DNA from: Trichopria drosophilae
Taxonomy: Eukaryota > Arthropoda > Insecta > Hymenoptera > Diapriidae
Reading direction: 5' to 3'
NCBI GenBank assembly: GCA_030407085.1
Contig: CM059587.1
Coordinates: 67,960,501-68,024,500 of the forward strand
Length of the DNA: 64,000 nt
Within the stretch, counting starts at the first letter, position 1, and every line of letters starts with the position of its first letter. The position numbers and the translations under genes are program-made. Shown piece after piece: positions 1 to 11,631 of the stretch. The notes below the pieces were generated by a model. The model saw only the letters and a program-made list of their open reading frames with translations, did no database searches and was not told the DNA's origin.

Positions 1-905
1 TACGGCTAAATCGCGGTTTGTAAATATTTTCGTAGCACTTACATAGAAATTTTGTTCTCTGCTTTATAAGGTGAATTCTTGATTTTGCGATAATGACATT
101 TTTGGGAGTTGACGTGCTGTATCCTAGAGCAGATCTAATTGCTGAGATTTGTATTTTTTCCAAAGATTCCATATTTTTCTTTGGTTTAGGGTAATAAATA
201 TAACTGCCGTAATCGATTATCGAACGAACTAACGTTTTGTAAAAGATTAGAAGAGTATTTAGTTGTGAACCCCAGCTTGTTCCGCATAAGTATTTAATAA
301 TATTTGTTGCTCTTGTACATCTCTTTTTTATGTGTTCAACGTGTTGTGAGAAAGATACCCAACGGGCACGAAAGTCCCGAATGTTTCTAAAACGTGTTTA
401 GAACGTTCCAGAAACGTTCCTAAAACGTTAAATGCCTGCAACATGGATGAAACATTTATAAAACGTTCCGTAAAAGTTGCAGACATAAAACGTTTTAGGA
501 ACGTTTCTGGAACATTCTAAAAACGTTTTAGCAACATTTGGGTCCTTCGCGCCCGTTGGGTAGCTTATAGTCAAATATTATTCCTAAGAATTTCGCAGTT
601 TTGCTTGATTGTATGGTACAGTGGTCGATTTTTAGTTCTACATCCCCTGGCTGTATATTTTTATTATTGAAGTGTAATAAAACTGTTTTGTGGGGTGCTA
701 ATTTTAGTCCGAGTTCTCGTAGATTTGATTTTATCGTTGTAATAGCTTTAGTGATAGCATTCTTACATCTTTTGAGAGGGGCAAGACTTGAAAAAATGGC
801 GATGTCATCAGCGAATTGCGAAACAATTAGACTTTCCGAAAAAATATTAATTTTTAGAAATTTTACATCAAATTTTTGAGAAAACGATTGTTTCCCGTAT
901 AAAAT
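1..905 (-). pseudogene. I-like non-LTR retrotransposon reverse transcriptase fragment
   Basis: Read on the minus strand, 905 to 563 gives the RT catalytic core: QFADDIAIFSS (the two Asp codons are at 804-809), then KTVLLHFN and AKFLGIIFDYK. The frame resumes after the inserted MITE from about 355 to 1 with VEHIKKRC, WGSQLNTLLIFYKTLV, RSIIDYGSYIYYPKP and SAIRSALGY. This order (YADD-like box, K-FLG box, thumb with the IDYGS motif) is that of Jockey/I-superfamily non-LTR reverse transcriptases, most like the I clade. The endonuclease and RT fingers are missing at the 905 side, where the frame breaks around 900-920, so the copy is truncated. The rest of the 3' part lies beyond the window start. 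It is non-functional because of the insertion and truncation. The clade call is by eye. Confidence 0.8.
358..560. mobile_element. 203-bp hairpin MITE with TA target duplication
   Basis: The ends are perfect inverted repeats (CCCAACGGGC at 358, GCCCGTTGGG ending at 560), and the complementarity continues inward for roughly 70 bases or more with few mismatches, so the element can fold into one long hairpin rich in AACGTT-type words. It is flanked by TA at 356-357 and 561-562. Removing it and one TA restores the reverse-transcriptase reading frame across the site (K-L-S-F), which makes the boundaries and the duplication convincing. A TA duplication fits Tc1/mariner-superfamily mobilisation. It has no coding capacity. 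Confidence 0.85.
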
Positions 906-3040
906 ACATGGGATACTTCATGGGCCCGGCGGCACCAATAAATATCGACGAATCGCAAAACAAAAAAATACGTGTCATTATTTTCAATATAGAAAAGTTG
1001 TGGGGGTGTCCCAATTAAAATTCGCTACTTCGATTTTTTGTGGACCACCCTAATATATCTATCGGTTACACAGGTAATGGAATTTGACATGAATATTTAT
1101 ATAAGAGTGGAAATGTTATTATTTGCGATATTATTGTCTAAGAACTAAAAATATGTAAGTGAGTAACTGTAAATAACTGCGAGTTTCATTTTTTATTTAA
1201 ATCGAATTGAAATTTGAACGACTTGAATGCACTTTTTTTCTTCGTTTTTCATTATTATTTCAACCGATTGTTTTTTGTATACTATTTAATTTTGTTGAAG
1301 TGTCGCACGGTTGTCCACTGGCAATTAAAAAATATATTAGGTTAATCTCTTGTATTTATAAATATCTGCCACGTTTCTGTTACGTGATTCTGTGCTTTGT
1401 TTATTGATAATACTGTGTGTTATATTTTAATACTATTTAATTTTTAGTGCATATCTCAATTATTTTAGTGTATTAGCGTTTGATTTATTCTCTTGTTCGT
1501 ATGATATTTTCCAACATTATTTTTCCCTCTGACAAATGGATAAAAGTTTTAGATCCTCAGTTGTTTGCTGAAATCTCTTGTATTTTTCGTTATTTCGTAT
1601 TTCTTCTCTGATAACGTCTGTTTTTCATTTTCAATATTTTATAACGGGACGTCCGAATCGAAAAGAATTAGAATTCTTTCAGAAAATGAATGAACTCCAC
1701 GTTGTACCAATGAGGATCCCAACCTGGTCGGGGGCAATAATGTAAGTCGGCCTTAATTTCGAGTTATAATAAAACTAAAGGACAGAAGGCCTAATATCCT
1801 TTTTTGTATAAAATATATTGGAATATTTGATTTATCGTTTTCTGCCAAATCCAACATTATAATCGATATTCGATTTTGTCAGATTTGAAAGTTATCACCA
1901 TGGTGTAAGGATAGAGTTATCACAGAAATCTTCACTTGGTTTATTGAATTTTTTATTTTTGTTTTTTAGTTCGTTTACAATTTTATTTTTAATTTTGTTC
2001 AGAATCTCTTGCATAGATTCGTTTCTAACATAACTTATAATTTTATTACTAATTCTACTTAGATTTTCCGTTATTTCACATCTAATATTTGGGTAATTCT
2101 AAAAGCGAGGAAATTTTGAGCAGCCGACGGAATTTGTTATAGCTCATAAATCTGGGGTATTCCACGTCAATTCGGAAACTTTTTTCACACAATTTTTAAT
2201 GTTAGTTTTATCATTTATGTACTGTTAGTACAGGCAAAAGAAGTATTCTTGACCATATACAACATTTTAAAATCGACTGTAATGAAATTTGTGAGGATAT
2301 TTCGAAAATGTAATTTTGTGTGTTTCGCAAAGTTTAATCTATTTAAGTATCAGGAATAATAATTAATGTAACACATGTTTTTCATAGCTTTTTTATGGCC
2401 TTTTACATAATATAAAAAATAGTTTTAAAGGTTAGAAGGAAAGACTCATCTTAAAATTCTCACAAAATTCATAAAATCGTTCAATATACAACCTTTGTGG
2501 CAATATAGTTCAAATGTTTAGTGTGGATCGGTTTACAATTAAAACATCGACTTGACAAATTCTAAATAAATAGAAGTCCCCTGCCTAACCTGTAAACTGC
2601 ATGCATGACCTCGATTATCTCGTTCAATTTTGGCCCAAATGAAAAATTTTTCTTTCATTTTAACGGTAATTTAAAGCTCTATAAGATGCAATTTTATTTA
2701 TCGCAATTTAACTTTATTTATAACGTTTTTTACACTATACTATAATAAAAATGTTATGTTACTTTTAATCATAGTTTTAATAATAATAAGTACAATATGG
2801 TTGATGATATGAATATCGTAGATTTCATTTACAAGGTATTCGAACCAAATACACTTTTGTAGTGGCATGTTTGTATTAAATCATATTATAGCGTAGTAGA
2901 ATTGCTTATGTAAGGTATTAGGGCCTTATATGCGAGGTTTCATGGTTTTAATATGGAATTCTTTTCATAATTTATTTAATACATTTCTTTTTGCCAGTTT
3001 TTTCGCTCTGCACCATTTAGTGTTTGACATTTGATCGCCG
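906..3040. other. AT-rich non-coding stretch
   Basis: No convincing gene on either strand. At 990-1055 the sequence resembles a TE terminus: read on the minus strand it begins TAGGGTGGTCCACAAAAAAT, but no partner end was found. Around 1690-1745 a short open stretch ends just before TGTAAGTCGGCC, which could be the start of an LTR, but nothing else supports this. The remainder is low-complexity A/T sequence. Confidence 0.5.
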
Positions 3041-3252
3041 TCAGTGGATGGTCGTGAACATATCTCACTGAAGAGTCGCTCGATATTGAGTGAGTAGATT
3101 TTAGGTGCCCAAAGCTCGCGCCATGCGGGCACCCCCCATGTTCTGGGCATCACCCCTCCTACCTTTCAGGACGAGATTCACCGGCGAGCTGCCCATCCAC
3201 CCCCACGGTTGCACGCCCACGTGGGCGGATGGGGTACGTTATCGGCTATTTT

Positions 3253-6200
3253 CTAGCGAAACACTGCCCCCGCGAAACCTACCCAACTGCTCAGGCAAGG
3301 CCGCTGCCCTTGGCTCTGCCAGAAAAGGCAAAGACAGGGGCAGCGTAGCCCCGAGGCCCCGAGCTCCCGCGGTACCTTTCCCAGGGTATCGGCCTGTCTT
3401 TTTGACGCGTGCACGTCAAGGGCGACAGGCGGCCCAGTTTCACAGGGTGCCCAATCAGCTACGCTGAATGACCCCGCCTCTGCGTCTCCTCTCAGCAAAC
3501 ACGTAATTCTCGAACTCAGTACATGCAGGAAGTCCTCTTCCTGGGCGCCACAATCGCAATTGCTGGTTTCCGCTAGTCCTCTCCTCCGGAGGAAACTATT
3601 TAGTAACCCATGTCCAGTTGGAATAAAGGACAGGTACATGGGGGGGGGGGGGGGTCGAAACCATTCATTCCCTTCAGATTATCAGCCACTGGGACGAATA
3701 GCCTAGTAGCTGCTCCTTTGCTTGATGCAGTCCATCGGGCTCTCCAAATCAGGTGCGCATTAGTATACACCTGCTTTTCTTTGTCTGCTGCCCTTTCGAA
3801 TCCCTCCATGATCCCTCCATCCCTAGGGTCGATACCCCGACGAATCAGCGCTACTGCTCTTCTTCTTTTGGCCTCAATGTCCCACGAGAGCACCCCCCTG
3901 AGCACCTACAGTGCCTCTGTAGAGACCGTCCGACACGTCCGGAGGAATACCAGCAGGACAATTCTTTGCGCTGTATTCAGCCTTCTTTTGTACTCCTCCC
4001 GGCATGCCGCGTCTCCCCAAGCCGCCGCTCCATAAAAGGGCGCAGTTCAAGAACAGGCCCTGGAGAATCATACGCGCCGCCACTCGCTTGAGGCCCCAGT
4101 CTCTCTTCAGCACACGGATCATTTGCCCTGCGAGATCAGCCATCCTCGTTCGTACCTCATGCATGTTAGGCATGAAGCTCAGCCTCTCGCCCACATGCAC
4201 GCCGAGGTATTTGACTTCTCCCACGAATGGGATACTCGCTCCTCTGCACTTCACTATCGGCTTACGAGCGAGTTTGCCCTTTAGCATGAGCCCATTAGAT
4301 GTCGCAGGATTTATTTCCACTCCCGCCATCCTGCCCCATTCCTCAGGCACGTGCATTATATCGGCCGCCCTCCTTTCCAGCTCATTTCTCGAGTCGCCCT
4401 CGATGATCGCCACCAGATCGTTAGCATAAGCCACCACCTTAGCTCCCCGTTGCTGAATATGTTGAAGCAGCGGGTTCATCGCCAGGTTGAACAGGACAGG
4501 GCCGGAGAACGAGCCCTGCGGACACCCGCGCTCCACTGTCAGAGCCACTTCCTCGTATTCGGATGTCATTCTGGCCACTCGTCCTCGGAAGAAGTCCGTC
4601 CATATCTGCACCTCAGGGCTCTTGCACTCCTCCAATCGTCGCACCACATAGGAAGGCATGAGGACAGTCAAATGCCCCTCTAAAATCCAGGAAGAGACCC
4701 ATACTAGATACTTCCTCTGAGACTCCTCCGCTTTTCGGCGCATCCTCAGCCAGGCGTCCTCCGTCGATTTCCCTGGGCGAAACCCGAATTGGGTCTCGGC
4801 CCAATCCGGTACCTCAGCACTGAGCCTCGTCACCAACAAGGTTTCTAGGAGCTTACTAAGGCTCGGCAGTTGGCTAATAGGCCGGTATGATGATGCCTCG
4901 TTCATCGGTTTATTGCGACCCTTAGGGATGACCACCACTCTCGCCTTCTTCCACCTAAGTGGGAATACCCCCTCCCTCAGACAGGCATTAAATAACGCCA
5001 GCGCGAAGTTGGGGATAGTCCTGATGGTCACCCTAGCGATTCTGGCCACCGCAGCCCACAGCTCGCTGTATGTGAAGAGCCGGGGTTTTGGCGCCGATTC
5101 GCCGCGCGGGCAGCTCGTTTCGCTCTGGCACTCTCCCTCGATCCTGGGGAAAAACCGATTCATCAGGAGTCTAACCGTTTCTCCCCATGTCTTGATGTTC
5201 TCGCCGTCTTCTGTACGGACCGACGATAGGCCGCTTTTCGCGAGTTTTCCCCTACACAGCTTGTAGACCACTACCCATGGCTCGTCATTTCCGCTGCTCT
5301 GTACGTAGTCCTGCCAGTGCGTTCTTTTGGCCGTTTTGATCGCCTCCTTATATTCGGCCCTGGCAGCTCCGTACCTTCTGCGTCGCTCGGCAAAGAGCGG
5401 ACTGGACCTCGGAGTCCTCTGGACTCGTACTCGCAATTTGCGGACTCCTCTTCGAAGCGCAGCCAGCTCGGATGTCCACCACCTGACAATGGGCTTCTTC
5501 CTCTCCTCGGATGACTTCCGGAGAACCTCATCACAGGCCTCAGTAGCCGATGCCTCAAACTGGGAAGCCATGTCCTCTGCGCTTAGCTCAAGGAAGCTCG
5601 CGTACCAGTGTCGAATCGCCTTCTCTTTAATGGTCACTGCTAGGCTCGTTCCTCTCCATTCGTCCCACCTCCATCCCCTCTTCCAATCCTTGCCGCGAAG
5701 GTCCTAGGGCGACAGTCGATCAGGATCATGTTGTGATCGCAGTTTGTCCATTCAGGCTGAACTGTCCATCTAACCCTCAGATCCCCTATATTACGCCCTA
5801 GCGTGACATCAATATCTGAGGATCCCCGCCCGCCCACGAAGGTGTAGTATACCGACGGCTCGTTGAGTACCCCAAGGTCACTGCAGATGACGAACTCTTC
5901 CAGGATCTTCCCGCGTAACACATTCGCTGAGCCCCTCAGGCGATTCTTGCTGTGCCACAAGGATGAGCTAGCATTCCCGTCGAAGCCAATTATCACTGGG
6001 CGGCTCCCAGCACTATCCAGTACCCTCTTTATATATCGCAGCGCCTCACTCAGTGCCTCCGCATGTGTCTCGCCTGCGTGCGGCGGTCGCGAATATACCG
6101 AGGCAACGAATATTGTTCCAAATGGGCCACTGACGCAAGCACATGTACCAGCACTGTTGTCTTCAAACATCACCCCCGTCATTGTAAGACCATCATTGGG

Positions 6201-6494
6201 GAGAATGATTGCCGTTCCGAGCCTTCTCTTATCGACTATCCGTCGCATCCTGGATGGATGCCCTCCCATATGGCCAAAGTTGGTCACATATGGCTCTTGG
6301 AGAAGCACCACGTCCAGGCTCTTTTCGGCCACACCGTGACTGAGGTCCGCCATAACGTAGGTTGATTTGCGGCAGTTTAGCTGCCCGATTTTCAGCTTTG
6401 ACCTGCCATCTACAGCGCTCCCAGATGTTATAGGGTCCTCTGATGTTACAGCAGCTCCCCTTCGTCCCTCATGCTGACTAGTGGCCATAAACAA
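3253..6494 (-). pseudogene. R1-like ORF2: AP endonuclease + reverse transcriptase, broken
   Basis: 6494-5640 encodes the endonuclease: KIGQLNCRKS, VVLLQEPYV, IIGFDGNASSSLWHS, SSDIDVTL and CDHNMILIDC supply the expected N, E, D/N and DH catalytic positions. 5637-3874 encodes the RT: RPISQLPSLSKLLETLL, TQFGFRPGKSTEDA, RGCPQGSFSGPVLFNL, then the catalytic box as AYANDLVAII instead of YADD (first Asp replaced by Asn; codon at 4420-4422), then KYLGVHV. Motif A (GLFLDFRGAFDC) lies in another frame near 4660-4700, between two compensating indels. Further frameshifts follow: SWDIEAKRRRAVALIRRGID at 3905-3600 and the Cys/His tail (NCDCGAQEEDFLHVL) at 3639-3500. A G-homopolymer at about 3641-3655 sits at the last shift. 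Encoded activities would be target nicking and target-primed reverse transcription. This copy is dead. Confidence 0.85.
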
Positions 6495-6499
6495 TCCGG

Positions 6500-8512
6500 G
6501 ACTCTATCGTCCTCAGCGCCTGCACTCTAGAGGCTCATCGCGTCCCTCCCGTCGAATGGTTATACGGGAGCTTCTTAGCCATACAGCTCGGGCACCTGGT
6601 AGGCCGTTCTTTTTCGGGACATTCGATGGCTTTGGGCCCCGTCTTTGCACAGTGCCGGCAGACAGATTCTTCGCGCCTACAATACTTTGCCGGATGTCCA
6701 TAGCCAAAGCACCTGAAACATTGTGTCACGGCCACGTGGTCGCTGACCTTTCATGCCCTCCACCCCAGGCATATTTGTCCTTGCACGAGAAGGGCTCTTC
6801 GTACAGCAGTCCCGACTTCAAGCACGCTGTTGTTGACGTCCCCATCTCTTGTCCCAGTTCTATAGGCAACCCTCATGGTCGTTTCAGCGTCAGACAGATT
6901 GCCCAGTGTCTGAATTCTGATGTGCTCCAGTAGCTCATCATCATCAATGTCGGCCGGGACATCGTAAATGATGAGTCTAGGCATCTCGCAATCAGCCTTC
7001 TTAGCGCCAAGTACGGCCTTCTTGAGCGCCTCATTCACGAGGATCTTCCCGACCCCTTCAGGCCCGTCCGTCTCGACCAGCACACCCCCATTCCCCATCC
7101 TAATCACATTTTTAACTTGGATGTTTTCCCGGGCGGGGTTTATCACCCTCTGAAAAGTGGCCTTTGTCGTGTCACTGCTTTCCCGGGCTTGAGGGCATCT
7201 GGCCGGAGTATGACAGCATGCCTTTTATTTACTGGCTTGCCCTGGGTCTCTTGTCTCGTCTTGACGACGGCTTGCGTCATTGCCTACTGCTGTGGTATCA
7301 TCGCGGCGTTCCGTTTCACAGTTTGCCCCATCGTGAGTCCAAGCGTAGGCCCTTCCCGACTCTGGGGAGGCACCCTAGCTTGTCCCATAGTTTCACCAGT
7401 CGCTCCACCATGTCTTCCAGTCTATCCATGCGACTGTTTAGGTTCGTCTCGTCTCGTCGGGCTGGGGTACTAGATTTCGCCCTCATCTCTGCTCTTAGAG
7501 CATCGATCTCCCTTCTCGTCTCGAGCTTTTCCTTCGCACGCTCATCCCTCTCTCTTGCTAGAGATGCTTCGAGGCATGCCACTTTAAGAGAGATCTTCGA
7601 CCTCTTTTCCGGTTTCGCTCAAGACGTTAGATATTAGGGCTCTAACGTTGTCCGGCACGCCTGCTACAGTGAGGTAAGTCTCGATTTTCAGGGCAACTCG
7701 CCCAATCGGGCCTCGTTCAGGGATCTTCAATTTGGGTACCTCTACCCTAACAATTCGGGGGTCTAAGCGCTTGCTAGGTGCCTCTAAAGGTGAAGGGGGT
7801 CGCCCGTTCCTTTCTAGGCCTCTTTTCCTTTTCGCCCTCTCCTCCGTAACCTCCATAGGTGTCGCCGCAGTTTCTTTCGGCGCCAATTCCAAGCCCTCCA
7901 TCTTGTGCCGTTCCTTGGCGGTCGCCTGTTCTGGTCTCCTTCTAGTGGCATCATTCCTAGTTCTCAGCATCTCATCCGGCTCTACGGGACAAGATGCCTC
8001 TTTAGTTAAGCCTAGGACAGCCGTTTCGGCGCACTTGTCCCTGCTGCTAGCCACTCTCCTGGTTTTCCGCTCATCTCCAGGCCTTCTTACCGGTGTGCTT
8101 TGTCCCTCTTCTGGATCGGACAGAGGGGTATTCAGCAGCTTCTCTTTTTCGGTGCCGGCCCCTTCAAAGTCGCTGGTTTCGATTATTACCTTCCCTTTCG
8201 CCTTCTTCCCGGCTCGGCTTTTTGAGGGTTTCGGGCTTGTTGATCCAGATCGCTCATCAACATAGTCCAGAAGGCTGCGATTGCTCACTTTACAGTAGTC
8301 ACACGCCTCGGATGGATCGATCTTCATATCCATCTCACTGGTGTCCTCGGAACTGGTGTCAGCATGAGTATCACGGCCATTTGCTTCAGACTCAGAGCCA
8401 GCTGCGCTCGCATAACCACAGTTCGATCCCTCAACATCATCCCCATCATAGTTGTGTCGTCTATTAACGATCAGGTCCTCTCAAGCTTCGCGCTCTCTTT
8501 TACTGCAATCAT
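6500..8512 (-). pseudogene. R1-like ORF1, gag-like nucleic-acid-binding protein, frameshifted
   Basis: A likely start is the ATG at 8512-8510; the frame then shifts near 8480 and continues through an acidic Ser/Asp/Glu-rich leader into KIDPSEACDYC (from about 8330). A charged linker follows (8330-7584). A frameshift near 7583 leads to a coiled-coil-like stretch rich in Glu/Arg/Lys (LRAEMRAKSS, MDRLEDMVERLVKLWDK; 7582-7316). After another shift near 7165 comes the conserved gag core (VINPARENIQVKNVIRMGNG, IIYDVPADIDDDELL; 7150-6751). The C-terminus has zinc knuckles: CFRCFGYGHPAKYC, CRHCAKTGPKAIEC and a last CPSC pair (6735-6540). Knuckles of this type are usual in R1-clade ORF1 proteins, which bind the element RNA. 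The shifts make it a pseudogene. Confidence 0.75.
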
Positions 8513-8815
8513 CTAGTGCACGTCTAGTATTAAAGACTGCATCTCGCCCCTGCTTCCTACTCTTATTCTTACCGCTGCTCCTATCTGCGTCATTCTTTTG
8601 GTTTTTGTTTTTAAAATAATCCATTCTGTTCCCACGAGTACGGAGGTGTTAACCAGTCCAGCCGCACGGAGCCCCCACCGCACGGCTAAGGGAATTACTA
8701 CTCCCAGATGCTCCCCTGGGCCATCTGAGAGGGACCTTTTACGACGCACTAACTGCCCTGCGTCATGCAGATCCTCGGCACGGTACCGCACACCTTAACC
8801 TTAGGCTCAAGCGTG

Positions 8816-8878
8816 TATGAGTGTACGTGTGTGTGTGTATGCGTGTGCGCGTGCGTGTGTGTGTGTGTATGCGTGTGC

Positions 8879-8911
<33 letters not shown>

Positions 8912-8924
8912 TGTGCGTACGTGC

Positions 8925-8957
<33 letters not shown>

Positions 8958-8958
8958 G
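8816..8958. repeat. (TG/CA)n microsatellite with GC-alternating interruptions
   Basis: About 140 bases of alternating purine/pyrimidine, mostly TG with short CG, TA and GC runs (a GC run is near 8880-8895). Such tracts can adopt Z-DNA. It touches the 5' end of the R1-clade element and is a candidate insertion target. Reading frames across it are artefacts of the dinucleotide repeat. Confidence 0.95.
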
Positions 8959-8963
8959 AGGAG

Positions 8964-8988
8964 TAATGTAGTGTAGTGTAGTGTAGTT
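8964..8988 (+). repeat. Short TAGTG pentamer run
   Basis: Four tandem GTAGT-type pentamers follow the TG tract. GAGGAG before and CTCCTC after (8957-8962 and 8993-8998) form a small inverted repeat around the run. Confidence 0.7.
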
Positions 8989-9506
8989 GTAATCTCCTCG
9001 GAAGCAGTGCAACACTTAGGCCGCGACACACCCCGGAGCCCCCCACCACGACAAGGCGGATGCACATGGGGGGGGGGATATGCTCTATATGTGAATGTGA
9101 GAAATGCATTCATTATAACGCTCGATTTGGACTTTAAAGTATTATTTGTGATCTGCCTTCGTGCATTTAGCATAGTACAGCTACAACAGTAGGTTATTAC
9201 GTCAGTAATCCTCTGGTGCGTAATGCTACTTACCCACCACGATAGCGATGCAGTATTCCCGATTTAACTTTTGTTTTAACAGATATTTTAAAACTATTTA
9301 TGATGTAAAATATCACAAGAGAATCAATTAGATTATGAATCTGTAAGTCCGTCCCTTTCGCTTTAGCAGATAAAAATTCTTTGGCTCCATGCTAAGGCTA
9401 AAAATAGAAATATTGCCTTACATTAATCCATAACCATATTTCTGGATACGTTTTGATCTTACAAACTAGGAGAAATGTGTTTCAAATTGATTGGTTAAAG
9501 TTACCC

Positions 9507-10251
9507 TGTTAAAAACTTCAAACCAAAATAATAAGAACAACAACAAAAACAATAATAATAATAACAGCACAATCTTTAAATACACTGAATAATTTTTTTA
9601 TACTTCGATCAGTATCACAATAATACTGCGAACATGAATAGCTCTTTTTCCCCTGCAGATACAATAATAAAATGGAAAGATATATAAATAAATATTAGTC
9701 TATGATAATTCAGTACTTCTTATTCTGTACATAGAACACATTAGATTATGAAAATACACTACTTAAAATAACATCACGTACATCTTCGACAATCACAGAA
9801 TCTATCGCGAAGCAATGAAATGAACAGTGTTCTGTATAATGGACAAGCAAGGCGTAGAAATAGGTAAATCTCTAAATGTTGTAGTTTTCTCTTCTTTACG
9901 ATTAATAACAACGTAAGCGTGAACATGATCGTCAAATGGTATTTCAGTAAATACATTCCTCTGAAATATCAAATTATTATTTGTTTTATTATTAATTATC
10001 TTCGATATTAGTAACAACGAAAGTACCAATTTTGTACAATGTACTGGTAATTTCAATTTTGTCCAAATTTTTGTTACATTCATTATCAAATGTTTTAGTT
10101 GTTTCATATTGAACATTGTGGATTGTGTTACACATCTGAAGAATTTGATCGAAGTATAAAAAAAGTCATTCAGTGTATTTAAAGATTGTGCTGTTATTAT
10201 TATTATTATTGTTTTTGTTGTTGCTCTTATTATGTTTTGAAGTTTTTAACA
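9507..10251. mobile_element. Nested 745-bp inverted-repeat element
   Basis: Arms 9507-9613 and 10147-10251 are reverse complements over roughly 105 bp, beginning TGTTAAAAACTTCAAA and including AACAACAAC, a (TAA)n run and TTTAAATACACTGAAT. The element starts within about four bases of the inner end of the outer left arm. It encloses a ~530-bp spacer with one small minus-strand reading frame. No target duplication could be recognised, so the superfamily is open. Confidence 0.65.
9802..10116 (-). CDS. Unrecognised small reading frame in nested element
   Basis: A 104-codon minus-strand frame in the spacer of the nested inverted repeat, with the C-terminal half FTEIPFDDHVHAYVVINRKE followed by a Lys/Thr-rich stretch and TPCLSIIQNTVHF. 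I do not recognise a family. It could be a remnant of the element's protein or chance, since the AT-rich context makes spurious frames likely. Confidence 0.2.
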   Translation of the reverse strand: MFNMKQLKHLIMNVTKIWTKLKLPVHCTKLVLSLLLISKIINNKTNNNLIFQRNVFTEIPFDDHVHAYVVINRKEEKTTTFRDLPISTPCLSIIQNTVHFIASR

Positions 10252-11631
10252 CTATAACATTATGGTGAATTATTTATTTTACACAAAGATATTCCCTTTT
10301 TTTTTTTATTTGATAATTTCCAAATACAAATATGTCCGTCTTGACGTAGCCTGTCACAATTGCTTTTCACTCATTCCATACACATTTACATTCCACGCAT
10401 ACACTTATCTTAAGTCGCAAGTCTTAGCTAATCGTTTAATACCAAAACGTAATATAAAATGAATTGTTATCTACGGTCTGATCACGAATAAGACGTCATC
10501 ATCTATCGTTTATTACAAATTTTAGTTGCACACACACAGTCGTCACAAAATTTAAGTCGGAGGCCAAGATTCTACTAAATAAAGCAGACCGCGAACTAAT
10601 CAACCTTCAAAAAAAAATCTTCTAGATATAGAAAGTCAATGTCACTTAAAATCGTGGACAATACTTGTACGAAAATAATTGCTGAACTTTCTTTAACGCA
10701 TCCAACATGAAATTCTTTAATCACTCACGAATCGACTATTAACTTGACGTGATGGAATCGAACTTGGCTTTCATAGCTTATCACGGAAAAAGGAAATTAT
10801 CCCACGCACTGATTTTACTATCCGAGATTTTGTCGAAGAAAAGGTAACAAGAAAACTCACGGACCAGTGGATACTGGGGTTACCCCTTGACGTGTGAGGA
10901 CCTGGTCGTCGACGGAAATAAACGGAGCCTATTTCTTGAAAAATAGCCGGCTTTAGACACGACCCACTTGTTGCACATTCCTGTCGTCACCGATGGTTAT
11001 CTGCGATGACCTGGGAGACCCGGGGTGAAACGCTGGTTCTGCTGAATAGGTTTCTCCGAAGCATCCGAATGAGGTTAGGTTGCTCTGGAAACCGTGCCTA
11101 TTTCCTCGCTGCCTTTTCGTGAGATTTCCGCTTTCAACTTGGAAAGTTTAGCTGCCTCTCGGTTCACCGCAATTTGCCTCGTGTTTTCTTTACACAATAG
11201 GAGTCCGACTTGTAGATTAAGTCCGAAACAGAGAACGACTCGTTGAATGAAATAAGATCCCTATCGGGTCTTGTCCCGATTTCTCCGGCTCGTGGACCGC
11301 GATCACCTTCCAGAGGACTCTATGCTTCCCCGGTCTTGACGCCAAAGAGGCCGCGTGCATTTTCCCACGCGTCTTTATCACTTTCCTCCGGAAATTTACA
11401 CGCCGGAACTCACACACAACTCAGTCGGTCTCAAACCGAATCTCAAAGACGCAAGGCGCGACGATATCTTTCCTCGTCCAACGCCAACTGATTCCGCTTT
11501 GCTGCGGGTCGAACAACCACGCTGTAGTGGGGAAAGGCGCGACATTCAAACCTCTCACATGTAACACTCCGCGCCGCGTTACGCCTTACAGTTTCGCGCC
11601 AAATTCAATTTCAGGGACGCACCCTTACAAC
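10252..11631. other. Interior of the 3.1-kb inverted repeat, no gene recognised
   Basis: The first half is AT-rich. From about 10850 to 11600 the composition becomes markedly richer in GC and CpG, with words such as GAGGTTAGGTTGC, AGGACCTGGTCGTCG and ACGCGTC. No domain was recognisable on either strand. The GC-rich part could be a captured promoter or first-exon region of a host gene. That is inference only. Confidence 0.4.

Larger units (their letters stand above)
3050..8815 (-). mobile_element. R1-clade non-LTR retrotransposon, near full length, decayed
   Basis: A GC-richer block in AT-rich surroundings carries, in minus-strand order, a 5' leader (8815-8513), a gag-like ORF1 with CCHC knuckles (8512-6500), ORF2 with AP-type endonuclease and reverse transcriptase (6494-3253) and a 3' leader to about 3050. 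This architecture, without an RNase H domain and with a cysteine/histidine cluster at the ORF2 C-terminus, is that of the R1 clade. The 5' end lies directly beside a CA/TG microsatellite. Several R1-clade lineages (Waldo, Mino) insert specifically into AC-type microsatellites, so this may be one of them. The 3' boundary is set only by the composition change. No poly(A) or target duplication is evident. Confidence 0.8.

Noticed and set aside
1620..1745. Possible end of an LTR element (open stretch NELHVVPMRIPTWSGAIM then TGTAAGTC)
   Set aside because: No second LTR, primer-binding site or recognisable protein domain; too short to support.
8795..8810. Telomere-like TTAACCTTAGGC beside the R1-clade 5' end, suggesting a TRAS/SART-type target
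   Set aside because: Only about one imperfect TTAGG unit is present, whereas the neighbouring microsatellite is long.
8763..9173. Several overlapping open frames of His/Thr/Arg or Cys/Val repeats
   Set aside because: They are translations of the TG/CA microsatellite and occur on both strands and in several frames.
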